Assembly (NCBI GenBank): GCA_001661515.1
Contig: LUVW01000014.1
Coordinates: forward strand, 186,001-250,000
Direction of reading: 5' to 3'
Origin: Capniomyces stellatus
Taxonomy: Eukaryota > Kickxellomycota > Harpellomycetes > Harpellales > Legeriomycetaceae
Length of the DNA: 64,000 nt
The notes under the pieces were generated by a model, which ran no database searches, was not told where the DNA came from, and saw only the letters and a list, made by a program, of their open reading frames with translations. This document shows positions 32,241 through 43,748 of this stretch, piece by piece (the stretch's first letter is position 1; every line of letters starts with the position of its first letter). A program made the translations under genes and the position numbers.

Positions 32241-33390
32241 GCATTGTGCTTTTTTTTGACAAGAAATTTAAATTCCCAGTTCATAGTTTTAAACGCCCTA
32301 TGACACTTTAGTGCAACATTGTCGATCTTGCGACTATGACAACACTTTCGGTATATTTAGTAAATACTATATCCTCATCTTTATCTTAATCGAAAAGTTG
32401 ATTACTTTTTTTTCTTTTTTTCTATTTACCTGGCTGAATTTATTTCAAATATCTTTTTATTCACTTCTAGTTTTAGTTTCAGCCAATGTTCTACACCGTT
32501 TGTGTTTGGATACAATCAATAGAATAACAACAACGATAATATGTAGATTTGATTAAACACGAGACCCAGGGTAACTTGGCAAACACTAACATTACTTTAC
32601 TTGTCCATATTATGTTTTGTTGTAAACAAATTTTTGGGCCAAACCAAACGAACCGGCTTATAAACAATAGTTTTCTATCTTGATAATAAAAAATAATGAT
32701 TTGGTCTGCTTTATTAAATAAAAACAGAAACCTCGATTCTCTAAATTGACTGACACTACAGCCATTGTAGTATATTATCATCTTATCTATGCACAGAGGT
32801 TTATAAAGCCATTATTATTACTGTTTTGAATATAAAAGAAATTGGCATCCATCTATCATCCCGCCCGTATATTATTACACACTTCATTTTTCTATATTGG
32901 TGTCTTGGTTTTTCTTTTTTTTTCAAACTCTACAAAGGAAGTCAGGTTTAACCCTCCCCCTCCATTGAGAGGCGTGGTTTATAAATGTTTACCTCAATGT
33001 TGTGGTCAACCTGGGGTATTTGACATTGCAGTTTTGATTAGTTTTAAAATCAAAATATCGTCAAGGAAAAGTTGTCCCTCTGTTTTAATAAATATAAAGC
33101 TGACCTATAGCATGCCTAGACCTAAATTTATTGTTAGAATTATGGAATCGATCTTCAAACAGATTTACCTACTGTGAGGTGATCCAATCAATTACTACTA
33201 CACTCTTGCAAGGTCACTAAAAGCCCAACTAAAATAAAAAAAAGTTGGAATGAAAAAGTTCAAGCTAAACTGCGCATTCGTAATCAATTGAAAACGTGAT
33301 AAAAGTAGCAAACAACACAATTCGCCAATAAAACTTTCAATCAGTTTGTTCAATCAGGTAGACATTTTATTTTATAGCAAGGATAGCTAA

Positions 33391-33826
33391 TACCACTACT
33401 GCCACTACTACCACTACTACCACTACTACCACTACTACCACTACTACCACTACTACCACTACTACCACTACTACCACTACTACCACTACTACCACTACTA
33501 CCACTACTACCACTACTACCACTACTACCACTACTACCACTACTACCACTACTACCACTACTACCACTACTACCACTACTACCACTACTACCACTACTAC
33601 CACTACTACCACTACTACCACTACTACCACTACTACCACTACTACCACTACTACCACTACTACCACTACTACCACTACTACCACTACTACCACTACTACC
33701 ACTACTACCACTACTACCACTACTACCACTACTACCACTACTACCACTACTACCACTACTACCACTACTACCACTACTACCACTACTACCACTACTACCA
33801 CTACTACCACTACTACCACTACTACT
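33391..33826. repeat. near-perfect 9-bp minisatellite (ACCACTACT)n
   Basis: About 47-48 head-to-tail copies of the nonamer ACCACTACT, almost free of variants; one GCC replaces ACC near the left end and the right edge breaks down into ACTACTGCA. Because the unit is a multiple of three, it gives open frames: poly-Thr on the + strand and poly-Val on the minus strand. Neither has a start codon or flanking coding signal, so I treat it as non-coding. It looks like an ACT-triplet expansion in which every third triplet became ACC and was then amplified. Confidence 0.97.
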
Positions 33827-34199
33827 GCAACTAATACTTCTACCACTATTGACTATATTTATTAACCAGAATGTCTAAAGGTCTACAATATAAACATGTA
33901 GAGGTATACTGTAAATATTGGCGAATAAATGCCACAAAAAAATGTGTGTTTAAGAGAACACTGACTTGGCGTATGCCATTTCTAGGCAAAAAAAAAGAGC
34001 AAATCTACATTACTATTTATTCTTACCAAGCTAAATTATTTGAGATTTATAGACATTATTGAATTAAAAAAGATGTGAAAAAATGGCGTCAGCCTTGTCC
34101 ATGGTCACTATGTACCAAATAAGGTAACATGGCCATTTGGTGCAGAGGATAAGCTGGTGGCTAGATTAAAACCTGAACATACCCAGTATGTAAACCACT

Positions 34200-35439
34200 C
34201 TAGTATATTTCGTCAAATGGCTGAGTATCATTAAAACAGCTCTTGAACACCTTATTGACAGCATTTTCGGCATCTTTTTTGGATTTGCACATGGGGTTGC
34301 TTGAAACAGAAAGAATCGCTCTTCTTTTCACGCAAACCTGATGATGTTTTATAAAGCCGTAGTTTCCTCTGAATAACTCGCGTATCATTCTACAATCTCC
34401 ACTCAAACTAGCCGCCCGAATCTACAAATAATTAATACGTTAACATAAGACATGTAATATGTTGGGGTTAAAACTGTTAAAAAGTAGCTGATCAAGTATC
34501 GTAGATCAAGAAAAAACATAATCTAGCCAAAATAATAAAGAATTTAAACGGTAATAATCGAATACCTCTGAGCAGGCATGATGTTCTAAGTTGAACCAGT
34601 CTACATTGAAATTGCTTCAAAGAGAAACCAACACAATAATCAGTAAAGATTCCAATAAAAAAATAAATAATAATCAGTAGAGATAGGATAAAGTCGGTTA
34701 AGTGTATATGGCGGCAATTACGTTTTTCTTTTTTTGCCTTTCACTTATTTTTTTAAAAAAATGTAATTAGAGATATTCTTACCAGTGATCGTAGGCATGT
34801 ATTAGCTCGTGAGCAATGGTATCCTCCATGATGTTTTTTGCAAATGACTTATTGTAGCACAACTCTATCCCTTTTTCTGGATTAAAGCCGCCACTTCTTT
34901 CCTCGTTACACTCCACACATTTGATTGTCTGTCGACTAAATGGACAACCAGATTTCTCCAGCTTTTCCGTCATGAATCTTACAATAGGGCCTATAAATGC
35001 AAATACAACTTTATGATTTAAAAACATGCTATTTTCTTGGAAAGCATAATGTTAAATTCTCACATTCCAGTACCGCACAAAGAAATTTAAAAAGCTGAAT
35101 TGTTGAAAATTAAGAAAGTTCAATTCTCGTTGATGTAAGCAGAGTAAATTGTAAATAAAAGTGCGGTTCAATGACCCAAGTTTTAATGTTTTTTTCTTCT
35201 TTTCATTCTTCATGGTTCTTACTATATCTCAGCAAGTCGTCTCGCCAGTACTCGCATCTTTGGCACTCTTCGCTTTTGCTGGAGCTCAAGCTCGTATTTT
35301 GCCCTATCATAGCATTCTCTTTTGAATTAAATGCAATAAACGAATCCATTCCTTTTCTCCACGATTCAAAAGTCTGCCTATCGGGTTCCTTTAACGAGTA
35401 ATATTTTTCCGCCCATGTTTTTTTTTTATTCTCTGTCAT
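34200..35439 (-). CDS. ATP23: mitochondrial inner membrane metalloprotease ATP23
   Basis: Four exons, 35439-35223, 34990-34783, 34614-34566 and 34421-34200, give 231 residues, the family norm. ATP23 sits on the intermembrane-space face of the inner membrane, processes the Atp6 precursor in yeast and chaperones Fo assembly. The zinc protease motif HELIH is at 133-137, inside TIAHELIHAYDHC. Other family blocks are CPFSRQTIKCVECNEERSGG, NFNVDWFNLEHHACSEIRAA, SLSGDCRMIRELFRG, and CVKRRAILSVSSNPMC near the end. Many conserved cysteines are kept, as expected for a protein imported through the Mia40 route. Phases close exactly at GT-AG borders. Confidence 0.95.
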
Positions 35440-36201
35440 ATTGTACTGTGGCTGACTGTATTTGTACGATGTATACTTGATACGTGTTTATATGCCGGAT
35501 ATATTTTAAGAGTATATATTTTGGATCGCAAAATTGAATTAAAGAAACATATATTTTCAAAAGTCAAACACAAACCTTGATTATTCTCAAAAAAAATAAA
35601 AAAAATCAAGAATGTTAGTTTCGCTATAAAACGTCCAATAAAAATAAGCGTGATTAGAACTCTAATCAGTAGGTTCTGGCTACACAATATGGTATGGCTC
35701 GGTTAAGCTAGCCCAGATTCCAAAAGTTTAATGTAGATTTTTCTTTTTTTTTCTCTTATTTTTGATATTTGATTGACCATTTGAATTTGAATTTTTACAA
35801 AAATACCCCATATTTGTAAAAGTAAAAATTCAGTTGAAAGTTGATAGGCCGAGCGTTAGGGAGTGATTGTGCAAAATGCGCAGTATAGTTTTTCAGAGTC
35901 GATTGGCTTGCTTTACGTTGAAATTTTAGCAAAAATATTTGAAAACCCACAAGAAATCAACAAGACATTCAGGAACTTGAACTTAAAACAAAAAAACTTG
36001 TTATAAAAGGTGCAAAAGTCGTTGAGCAAATCCAAATGGTAAAGAAACCAACTTTAACACTCACAAAGAATAGAAATCCACAATATATTACATTTAAACT
36101 ACACAATAAATAGCACATTTATCTACACTTACAGCACCAAATCTGTGTACCCAACTAACAAAGCAACTAAAGCAACCAAAGCAACTAAAAAAGCAACAAT
36201 A
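35440..36201. other. divergent intergenic region between ATP23 and the CCCH/CHY gene
   Basis: Head-to-head promoters. AT-rich, with repeated AACTAAAGCAACCAAAGC-like triplet-rich sequence just before the + strand start. No frame of interest. Confidence 0.5.
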
Positions 36202-39200
36202 ATGGAGAGTAACATCAATGTTGAAAGTGTAGCGGATAGCGGGCCTGATTTAACCAAAAAAACAGAAGGAGCCAATATAAAAGCCTCCTCATCAACAGTA
36301 GTTTGTAGATATATAAAAAAGGGGTTGGAATGCAAATACGGGGATGATTGTAAATTCAAACATCCCTTGGCTTTGGCAGACCCAAAGCCAAAAGCGAGCG
36401 ATGCAAATCAAAAGGAAAATTTCAAAGAGACCAGCAAAAATCCTGAAATCGCGGTAAACATAATGAAGGAGCAGCAAACAGCTCCAAGAAAGGCAAGAAG
36501 ACAAGACAGATCTGAAAAGACAAATGCAGAGCCAGCCGCCCTAGAGAGAGGAAACGGCGGAGGTAATGAAAATACAGCTAGTAAAAAAGGCGTATTAGTA
36601 AAAGGTAAACTCGATGAAGGAAAGTCACGTTTAGCGGATAGAGAGGGGAAAGGCAAAAGGGTAGGAAGGGGAGGTGATAAGGAAGAGCGGGTCAAGGGCG
36701 GGAGAGGTTCTAAAAAACAAAGCAAGAAGGGTGCAAGAGAATTGGAAATAGAGGAAGTATTGAAATCTAACAAATGGATTGCACGTACACTAGAGTAAGT
36801 TTGATTGTAAATTGTATGTACCTTCACTCTGTCGAGGAAAGGGAATAAGGAATAAGGCAAAAGCGATAGGGGATTAATGAGGTAAACGCACAATTGATAC
36901 ACATAATTAATGACAATTGCTTGATTGTATGTTTATAGAATTAACAGGGAAGAGACCGCAATAGCGATTGAGCTAAAGCCGTATGATCCAGATTTTCCAT
37001 ACGATTTAAGCGTGTTAAGATTTGCGCTTGTTGTTCCAGCGGGTTACCCACCAACAGCGGAGCATCATCGATCGGTGGAAATACATATTGTAAACAAGCA
37101 GATACCAGTTGGAGTAAAGCATAATATCAAAAGCGGATTTGAGAAATATGCCAGACAGAATCTAGTTGCCAACGTCAAGCAGCCGGGAAGCGGCAAAACT
37201 CTTCATGAGCTGATTGATTGGCTAGGAGTAAGCATGGAAACGATGTTTGCTATCAAGCCAGCAACAACAATGAAGTTCATGTCATTTAAAAACAGTGACA
37301 AGGAAGGCTCTAAGCCTGCTATGCAGCCCACTGAAGCACCGGAGATCGGGAGCAGTGATGAGCCCAAGTCCGAAGCTGTCGAGCAAACAAGTACGGGTTC
37401 ACTGGATAAGGGTATGTCAAGCCGAACATTTACGTTAAATAACGAGGCATCAATATATAACCAGGCTATAACGTAAACTCGGCAAAATATTAAACATTAT
37501 GATATTGGACAATTATAGATATGTTAGGATCGAGCAAGGCGGTTAGCAGACCACCGTTTGTTAATAGCAACAGAGTAGTGTTTACCCGCCCACTGCCCAA
37601 AGCATTAATAAGCGCAGACGGGATGAGTGAAGCCGAAAAAAGCGCGATTGTCAGAAAAACCGAGCTTGAGCAACTGGAGAGGAGATTCCGAGGAAAATAC
37701 GAAGTTAAAAGGTATTTTTGCGGTGTTTAAGTTCTGTATTTATAATATATATTATCCAATTGTACTTATAGCTGCCTTATTTTTTTGCTGACATGAACTG
37801 CTGACCTGGTGTACAATACAATAGCGAGGGGGCAAATGGTCAAGATACAATTGTAAAGATAACTTTAGACCTAACAGAGCAAAATATACCAATTGACGTT
37901 CGGGGGGTGGAGCTGGAGCTTATTGTGCCAGCAGAGTATCCCAACTACAACAGTGCAGCGAGTTTGAGAAAAGACCAATTGTTTAAAATAGCGACGCCTC
38001 GAATATGCATTATGGACATCAGTCTGGTAGGTCGCAAGTCGCGAAAATCTACATGGGAGCCTACTATTGGGCGCGACAAAATCATGAGAATTGTAGAGGA
38101 CAAATTTGTTCAGCAGTATCGAATATCACCCCAGAGATCGCTGTTAAATCAGATAAATTGGCTGGATAGGCAGTTTATAAGCATCATTTCCACAAACACG
38201 GATATGCTTAGCGAAGAAACGGGGACAAGCCCTAATGGCCATCTAGATAGAGATACCAAGAGGGATGCGAATAAGCTAAGTGGCTATGATACCGGGTCAG
38301 AAACAGAATCCGATTCTGATCCAGACTCAGATAATATCGATGATAGTAGGGAATCTGAGACAGGCAACCAAAAGGCAGCCGGAAAAGGCGAAAAGAAGAG
38401 CAAAGAGTGGCCAGAGAGACGCGGAATAGAAGTAAAGTTTGGGAAGGTAGAGCTATCAAAGACCTCGTTGCTGAACTGCCAGAAACTGAGGTTGGCGGTA
38501 AAGTGTGACAGGTGTAAGTCTATATCAGACTTTCCCGATATAACCCCAACCTTAGCGAGCTCCAAGGACATGCAGCTATGGAATCCATGCGAATCGTGCA
38601 GCAGCATGATTGGAATTCGGTTTCGCAGCGGCTGGATTCACAGCAACTCCAACTCACTTGGCTTTTTAGACATCTCAAATGCGACACCTGTGGACTTGAG
38701 GCCTAGTCTATACGCACTTTCGTGCGATAAGTGTATCGAAGCTCCTGACTCTGACGTAGAGGATTCTGGCTTTGAAAGTCCTCATGATGTTGAGAAGGCC
38801 AGCCAATCAGTTCAAAAACAATATACAACAAACATAGAGCTACTGCCAAACGCTTCAAATGATGTGCTCTGCCGCAACTGTCACACGCGCATGTCAGTGT
38901 CGCTAAACGACTTTGTTTTTACAAAGCTGGTGATTGGACTTGGCTTGGGTGGATCTAGCGCAGATAAGCAGATTCAAAGCAAGATCAGAGCCTCGAAATC
39001 GGCTATGAAATCCAGTCTAAAACGCAGTGAAGAACTGAAGAGTATGGGCTTAGCGCTCGGCACCCAACTTCCACGGAAAGGGGCGTGCAAGCACTACGGG
39101 AAGAGCTACCGTTGGCTACGATTTCCTTGTTGCGGAAAGTTGTATCCATGTGACATATGCCATGACACCAAAGAGAGTCACGAGAGCAAGTTAGCAAAAC

Positions 39201-39430
39201 TTATGATATGTGGACTATGTTCTAAGGAGCAGTCAGTCCACAAGGCCGAGTCCTTGGGCATTTGCCTGAACTGTAAATCTCCGTTCTTACGCAAGTCAAA
39301 GACCGGGGCTATGTTCTGGGAAGGCGGCGAGGGTACCCGTGACAAATCTAAAATGAGCAGAAACGATCCTCATAAATACAAAGGCACATCGAAAACAACA
39401 TCCAACAAAAAATCGTCAAAAGCAAAATAG
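36202..39430 (+). CDS. CCCH / RWD-like / CHY zinc-finger protein
   Basis: Four exons, 36202-36794, 36939-37411, 37519-37711 and 37825-39430, give 954 residues. An N-terminal CCCH finger lies at 35-54 (C-x8-C-x5-C-x3-H, CRYIKKGLECKYGDDCKFKH). A basic linker rich in Lys, Arg and Gly follows. Next is an RWD-like segment with ELKPYDPDFPYDLSVLRFAL, VVPAGYPPTAEHHRS and LHELIDWLGVSMETMF, and a second similar block in exon 4 (VRGVELELIVPAEYPNYNSA). A cysteine-paired region (VKCDRCKSISDF, WNPCESCSSMIG, SCDKC, CRNCHTRM) comes next. The C-terminal CHY finger starts near 838 with ACKHYGKSYRWLRFPCCGK, then CDICHD, CGLCSKEQ, CLNC, and ends with the typical MFWEGGEGTRDKSKMSRND. Fungal proteins with this architecture are widespread but uncharacterised; RNA binding by the CCCH part is inference. 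The start was set at the first ATG; the frame opens earlier at a GTG. Confidence 0.88.
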
Positions 39431-39974
39431 CCATATCGCTACACCAATCAACCTTTTTAGATCCTTTCGTTTCACCTCCCCTTTTTTTATTTTTTATTTT
39501 TTTATTTTTGCAAGTTAGTTTAGTACATATTTTATGTTTGTGCGTATTGTGAAAGTGTACTGTAAAAAATTAAAGTGAATAATAGATATAATAATGCCAT
39601 TGGTTATGTATTTTATATTTTGTATTTTGTAAAAAATATTAGATCAATGTGAACAGTTTGATTAAATTGCCATTATTAGTTGATGGACTTGGATTTTAAC
39701 CCTCCAATATCGATTCTCTTGACTACGGAATTAACTATGATTTATGCGTTTTCTCGTTTTTCTCTTCTTTACTCTAAATCTGAAAAAATAAAATAAAAAA
39801 ATAAAACTCGTTCAATTGAAAATAGGATCAAATATCGACGTTACGAATACGAATATCAATAGAAGACCAAATTGCTAGCGTATAGATATATATTGCAAAC
39901 AGCATTCAAAAAAATTAACAAAAAAGCTAGTACAATTCAATAATAACAAAAGAGCGAGCAGTAAATGATCAATC
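39431..39974. other. intergenic between CCCH/CHY gene and RAD14
   Basis: Tandem gene orientation. T-rich 3' flank near 39480-39510, AT-rich throughout, no coding signal. It must contain the RAD14 promoter. Confidence 0.55.
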
Positions 39975-41387
39975 ATGGACGATACAGCACAGAACAACGG
40001 AGATCGGGCAAATTTATTGAAGCTGGCAAACCATAAACGCCAGCTGGCATTAAAAAAGATATCTGAAAGAAAAAGGGATTCTGAGATTGACAATGCCATT
40101 CTTGAATTACAAACAAACATGGCTCTTAACGCAGCCCACAGTGAAAATAACGACACAAGGAATTTAAAGAGATCCTTTGGAGACATTGATGCTGTTAGGC
40201 CTAATAATATAAACTCTACTTCAAGCACTGGAGGAGGCGTTCAGGATGCAAAATCCAGGGGGAAAATCCCTGCAAGCAAGCTGAGCTCGGATTATTACGA
40301 ATTCAAGATGGATAACTTTAAAAAGACTAGAGGTGGGTATTTGGTTGTTAATGATTCGCCCAACCAATTTACAGACCCTGGCACGAAGGCTAGAGAGCAA
40401 GCTTTGGAGCAAGCTTTGAGCAAACGGAAGATATTGGTGATAGAAGATCTGCGTAAGTTTTGGACAATATATTTAAATAATGATAAATTACTTACAATTA
40501 TCTCAGACTCAATATTATGCTTTATTTCTGTTGATTTAGCGCTACTACAAAACTCTGAGGAGAACCCCAAGTGCATTGAATGTAATTCTATAGATATAGA
40601 CTACGTGTTTCTCAAGATCTTTGAAACCAAAGTGTGCGTAAAATGTAAGGAATTGCACACCGAAAAGTATTCTTTACTCACAAAGACGGAAGCAAAAGAG
40701 GTACGTACACAAACAAGTTCTGTTTTACAATGATGCGTTTGCTTAACGATTTTATAAGAGCTTTTTCTGGGAGCTTCAACATCATTTTTTGACACCAGCG
40801 TGTAACTGGTAAGAGACTGCGTGCTCGAGTATAAAGTCAAACCATTCACCTGATTTTGGCTAACTGAATAGGACTATTTGCTCACAGAAGAGGAGCTGAG
40901 AGACAGTGAGGTGTTTAAGGTTTGGATTAAGCCTAACCCACACAGCACAAAGTTTGGGAATATGATATTGTACATGCGAAAACAAGTGGAAGAGTTTGCG
41001 ATTAAAAAGTGGGGGAGCTTGGAGGACCTGGATAAAGAGTTTGAGGTGAGAGAGATCAAAAAGAAAGATCAAAAAGACAAAAAGTTTAAAAAGACAGTAC
41101 AAGGTAAGATATCAACACCCTAGTATAACTACATTATTGGATCTGATTTTACTGCTACTGATATGCTTACACACCACACAACCTCTGCGTTCTTGACCAG
41201 TTATTGACGTGTACATGTAGATCTTAGAAAGAGAACACGTGTAGAGGAGTGGGAAAACAGACGCAAAAATACTTTTAAAATACCTACCAAGCATGAACAC
41301 ATCTTTGCTAAGGTTGGCAGCGATCCCTCATCAAGTATCCAAAAGTGCAAACTGTGTGACGTTACTGTAGAAATAGAGGAGTTTTGA
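39975..41387 (+). CDS. RAD14: DNA damage-recognition protein RAD14 (XPA homologue)
   Basis: Four exons, 39975-40452, 40540-40700, 40872-41103 and 41221-41387, give 345 residues. RAD14/XPA verifies damage and organises the nucleotide-excision-repair complex in the nucleus. The C4 zinc finger uses Cys171, 174, 192 and 195 (KCIECNSIDIDYVF, then KVCVKCKE). The DNA-binding region follows: KYSLLTKTEAKEDYLLTEEE, then KPNPHSTKFGNMILYMRKQV and FAIKKWGSLEDLDKEF. The C-terminus HEHIFAKVGSDPSSSIQKCK then LCDVTVEIEEF is the known second conserved end of the family. An earlier ATG at 39965 is out of frame. Phases close exactly. An in-frame acidic block that could act as an alternative last exon lies at 41529-41617. 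Confidence 0.95.
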
Positions 41388-41836
41388 TGGTTTTTTTGTG
41401 TTGAGCACAAGAATAATCCACTTTTTTTAATTATCTGTATAATATTATGGAGGAAATCATTTAGTCTTTTTTTCGTATTTACAAGATCCGCAATTCCCGT
41501 ATCAAACCTACACATCAGCTTTCTGTAGATAATAGTGACATTGATAATAATGGTGGTACTGATACTGATAGTGATATTGATAATAATGGTGACAGTTATA
41601 GTGATAGCGATAACTGAGTCTTTTATTGCAAATAAAAAAAAAACAACTTGATTTCATCAAAATACAAGCCAACATCGACATAAAAACAAAGTATTATACC
41701 CACAATTAGCATCTCTCATCCTTTCCTTAATATGCTTCAATCACATACGACCGAGGTAATAGGGGCACAGGTCTATTAAATAGAGATAACAAACTCGTGG
41801 CATCTACTCGGTTGGGTAAAGCAAAGCAAGGGTACA
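41388..41836. other. spacer between convergent RAD14 and glutaminyl cyclase genes
   Basis: Contains a GAT-rich tandem duplication at about 41525-41617 (two 36-bp units) and A-rich sequence near 41631-41643. No other signal. Confidence 0.55.
41529..41617 (+). repeat. GAT-rich 36-bp tandem duplication with open frame
   Basis: Two related 36-base units containing GATAATAATGGTG. The block follows a clean CTGTAG acceptor. In the phase left by RAD14 exon 3 it reads 29 Asp/Ser/Asn-rich residues to a TGA. Confidence 0.6.
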
Positions 41837-42931
41837 CTAAATCACAATTCCAAGATAGCTGCACACAAAGGCCCGCATTAAAACACTGAAATTGTTTATC
41901 ACGTTTTGATCCAGTTTATCTGCGTTGTCGTTTTTTGTGTGCCAAACAACTGGGAATGGTGTGGCAATCATATGCAACACGGGCACATTTCGCTCTACAA
42001 ATGGTCTGTGGTCATCGTCAACACCTGAATAAGGTATTACCATTGGTGTGCGCAGGTACGTGCTCGTAACAAAATTGGACTTGAATAGTCTTTTTTCAAG
42101 ATGTGACAGATTCTTGAAAACCTCGCGAGTTGAGCTTTCAAGTGGGTAGAAACTTGGGTTTGGCGCGCCAATTAAATCCAGCAAGACAAACAAATCTATT
42201 AATTTTAACTCTGAATTAGATAATCTTGGTGCCACTGATTTTGTCGACGGATCCAGGTTGCTCTGCCATGCCTCAGCCAAATGCCTGGAGCCATATAGCG
42301 AGTCTGTGCTTGACCAATCTTTGAAGGCCTCCTCTCCGTCAAAAAACACCAGTTGCAGTGTTGTGTCTTTGTTGTTGGTACTCAATCTTGGACCAATGCT
42401 TTTGCATAGATCGAGCAACAATGCTACAGGAACTGAAGAATCAGTCGCCCCTACGAATTCAAAATCTTCAAAATATTTGCTATCGTAATGTGCTGACATG
42501 AGTAATCGCTTTTCTGCTGCTGGGTTCTTTATACCGATTATGTTGCTAAAATGTTTTTCTCCATATGGCGTGTTGGCTGTAAAATTGTCGTAGGAAACGG
42601 TAAACCCGCCTTCCAGTAAAGTCTTTACAATAAAACTTCTGACACTTGCATGTCCCTCTGAGCCTACTACTCTTGGCACGAGTAATGGTGCCAAAAGTTC
42701 TCCATTTTTGATATCCAATCTTTTAAAATCGGCAGAGGCATCCCTGTACAATCTCGCCAATTCAGCATCAGAAAGCGTCATACCTAGATTTGACATGTCG
42801 ACTGGCCTGATATTTATTGTCTGGGTGATGCCCGTCGTCCAAAAGATTACTGACGCTATTGTCACAAAACTGATTAGAAACATGGCGAATGGATGTTTTC
42901 GGAAAAAAATAAAAGCAGAGTTTTTTATCAT
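41837..42931 (-). CDS. glutaminyl-peptide cyclotransferase, membrane-anchored (M28 family)
   Basis: Single-exon frame of 364 residues. The enzyme cyclises N-terminal glutamine or glutamate of secretory proteins to pyroglutamate. A cytoplasmic basic tail and one hydrophobic helix at about 14-31 act as signal anchor, as in Golgi-type glutaminyl cyclases. Catalytic domain: LVPRVVGSEGHASVRSFIVK, then MSAHYDSKYF, Asp164 in GATDSSVPVALLLDL, Glu200/Glu201 in LVFFDGEEAF, LLDLIGAPNPSFYP, DDDHRPFVERNVPVLHMI, and His331 in FPVVWHTKNDN. By comparison with the human enzyme, Asp164, Glu201 and His331 bind the single zinc and Glu200 is the general base. All are present, so it should be active. Confidence 0.95.
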   Translation of the reverse strand: MIKNSAFIFFRKHPFAMFLISFVTIASVIFWTTGITQTINIRPVDMSNLGMTLSDAELARLYRDASADFKRLDIKNGELLAPLLVPRVVGSEGHASVRSFIVKTLLEGGFTVSYDNFTANTPYGEKHFSNIIGIKNPAAEKRLLMSAHYDSKYFEDFEFVGATDSSVPVALLLDLCKSIGPRLSTNNKDTTLQLVFFDGEEAFKDWSSTDSLYGSRHLAEAWQSNLDPSTKSVAPRLSNSELKLIDLFVLLDLIGAPNPSFYPLESSTREVFKNLSHLEKRLFKSNFVTSTYLRTPMVIPYSGVDDDHRPFVERNVPVLHMIATPFPVVWHTKNDNADKLDQNVINNFSVLMRAFVCSYLGIVI

Positions 42932-43164
42932 ACTGCGGGTGTCAGTTATATTAAGCGAGTTGCTAGTTGTTTATTTTGCTTGGGTATTGATATTTGGGCT
43001 ATTGTATATATATTTGTATATATATATATATATATCTCGACTAGATAGATTATCAAATATATAAAGTGTTGAAAGTGTATTAAATAATGTAAAACAGGCT
43101 ACCTTTGAAATTGATCAACAAGGATGCCCATAAACTTAATAGCAAACTCCAGACTTCATTTAAT

Positions 43165-43395
43165 TTATTCATGAATAATCCAATAAATAGTTCTAACCAA
43201 TATGAATGCCACGCTGCACAATAGCCAAAACAGCCAATAGCTAAAGTCGGCGCCTTTTTTTAGCCTGTTTAAAACTTGATAGTAAAAGTCTTTGAAATGC
43301 CCGTCTTTTTTTTTTACAAAGACAAACCTCTTTAACTCTTTACATTTTACAATCCGTTGATAAAGTAAAAAAGTAGAATATTCGAACAAGTTCAC
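43165..43395 (-). CDS. unrecognised frame ending in a membrane helix (start uncertain)
   Basis: Open frame of 76 codons whose end looks coding: FYYQVLNRLKKGADFSYWLF continuing with a hydrophobic helix WLLCSVAFILVRTIYWIIHE. It would be a tail-anchored or small membrane protein. There is no ATG: the frame begins after a stop with only a GTG, and no good upstream exon was found. It may be the last exon of a gene whose 5' part I could not recognise, or not a gene. Confidence 0.2.
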   Translation of the reverse strand: MNLFEYSTFLLYQRIVKCKELKRFVFVKKKDGHFKDFYYQVLNRLKKGADFSYWLFWLLCSVAFILVRTIYWIIHE

Positions 43396-43740
43396 GATTG
43401 TTTAAACCTTAATTTTGAACAATAAACTGTCAATATACAGATTGAATCAAGTTGCAATCCAAAGCAGTAAACAGTTTGCTCTGATCAAGTTGGCTGCAAA
43501 TAAAGTATAAATAAAGTTTGTAGCATTGAGTAGTTCAGTTGTATACCAACCATCCACGCTTTCCAAACTATAGAAATATACTACAATGGCTAAAATATCT
43601 TTGAGATTCTCTTTGGGGTTTACACTTCAATAGCATACTTGCGATCTCAATAGCACACAATAGACAATTCAAGTCTGGCAAACTCCTGCCAATAAACAAC
43701 CTTGATTAAAATACACAATGGAGTAAAAAAATATAAACAT

Positions 43741-43745
43741 AAAAA
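43741..43745 (-). terminator. RNA polymerase III terminator of tRNA-Tyr
   Basis: Five T residues on the minus strand, four bases after the discriminator base of the tRNA, as expected for Pol III termination. Confidence 0.7.
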
Positions 43746-43748
43746 GCT

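Larger units (their letters stand above)
31916..34199. other. 2.3 kb spacer holding the 9-bp minisatellite
   Basis: The left end must contain the promoter of the second GH17 gene, which reads to the left. TTTATG-type repeats lie at 32175-32240. The only striking element is the nonamer array at 33391-33826. Frames of 75-111 codons in between have no recognisable motif and mostly lack an ATG start. Confidence 0.55.
42932..43748. other. spacer between glutaminyl cyclase and tRNA-Tyr
   Basis: Holds the promoter of the glutaminyl cyclase gene, a TA dinucleotide run at about 43014-43033, and one unrecognised frame with a membrane helix at 43165-43395. Confidence 0.45.

Noticed and set aside
33367..33846. 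Poly-valine protein on the minus strand
   Set aside because: It is only the translation of the nonamer minisatellite, starts at GTG, and no natural poly-Val protein of this kind is known to me.
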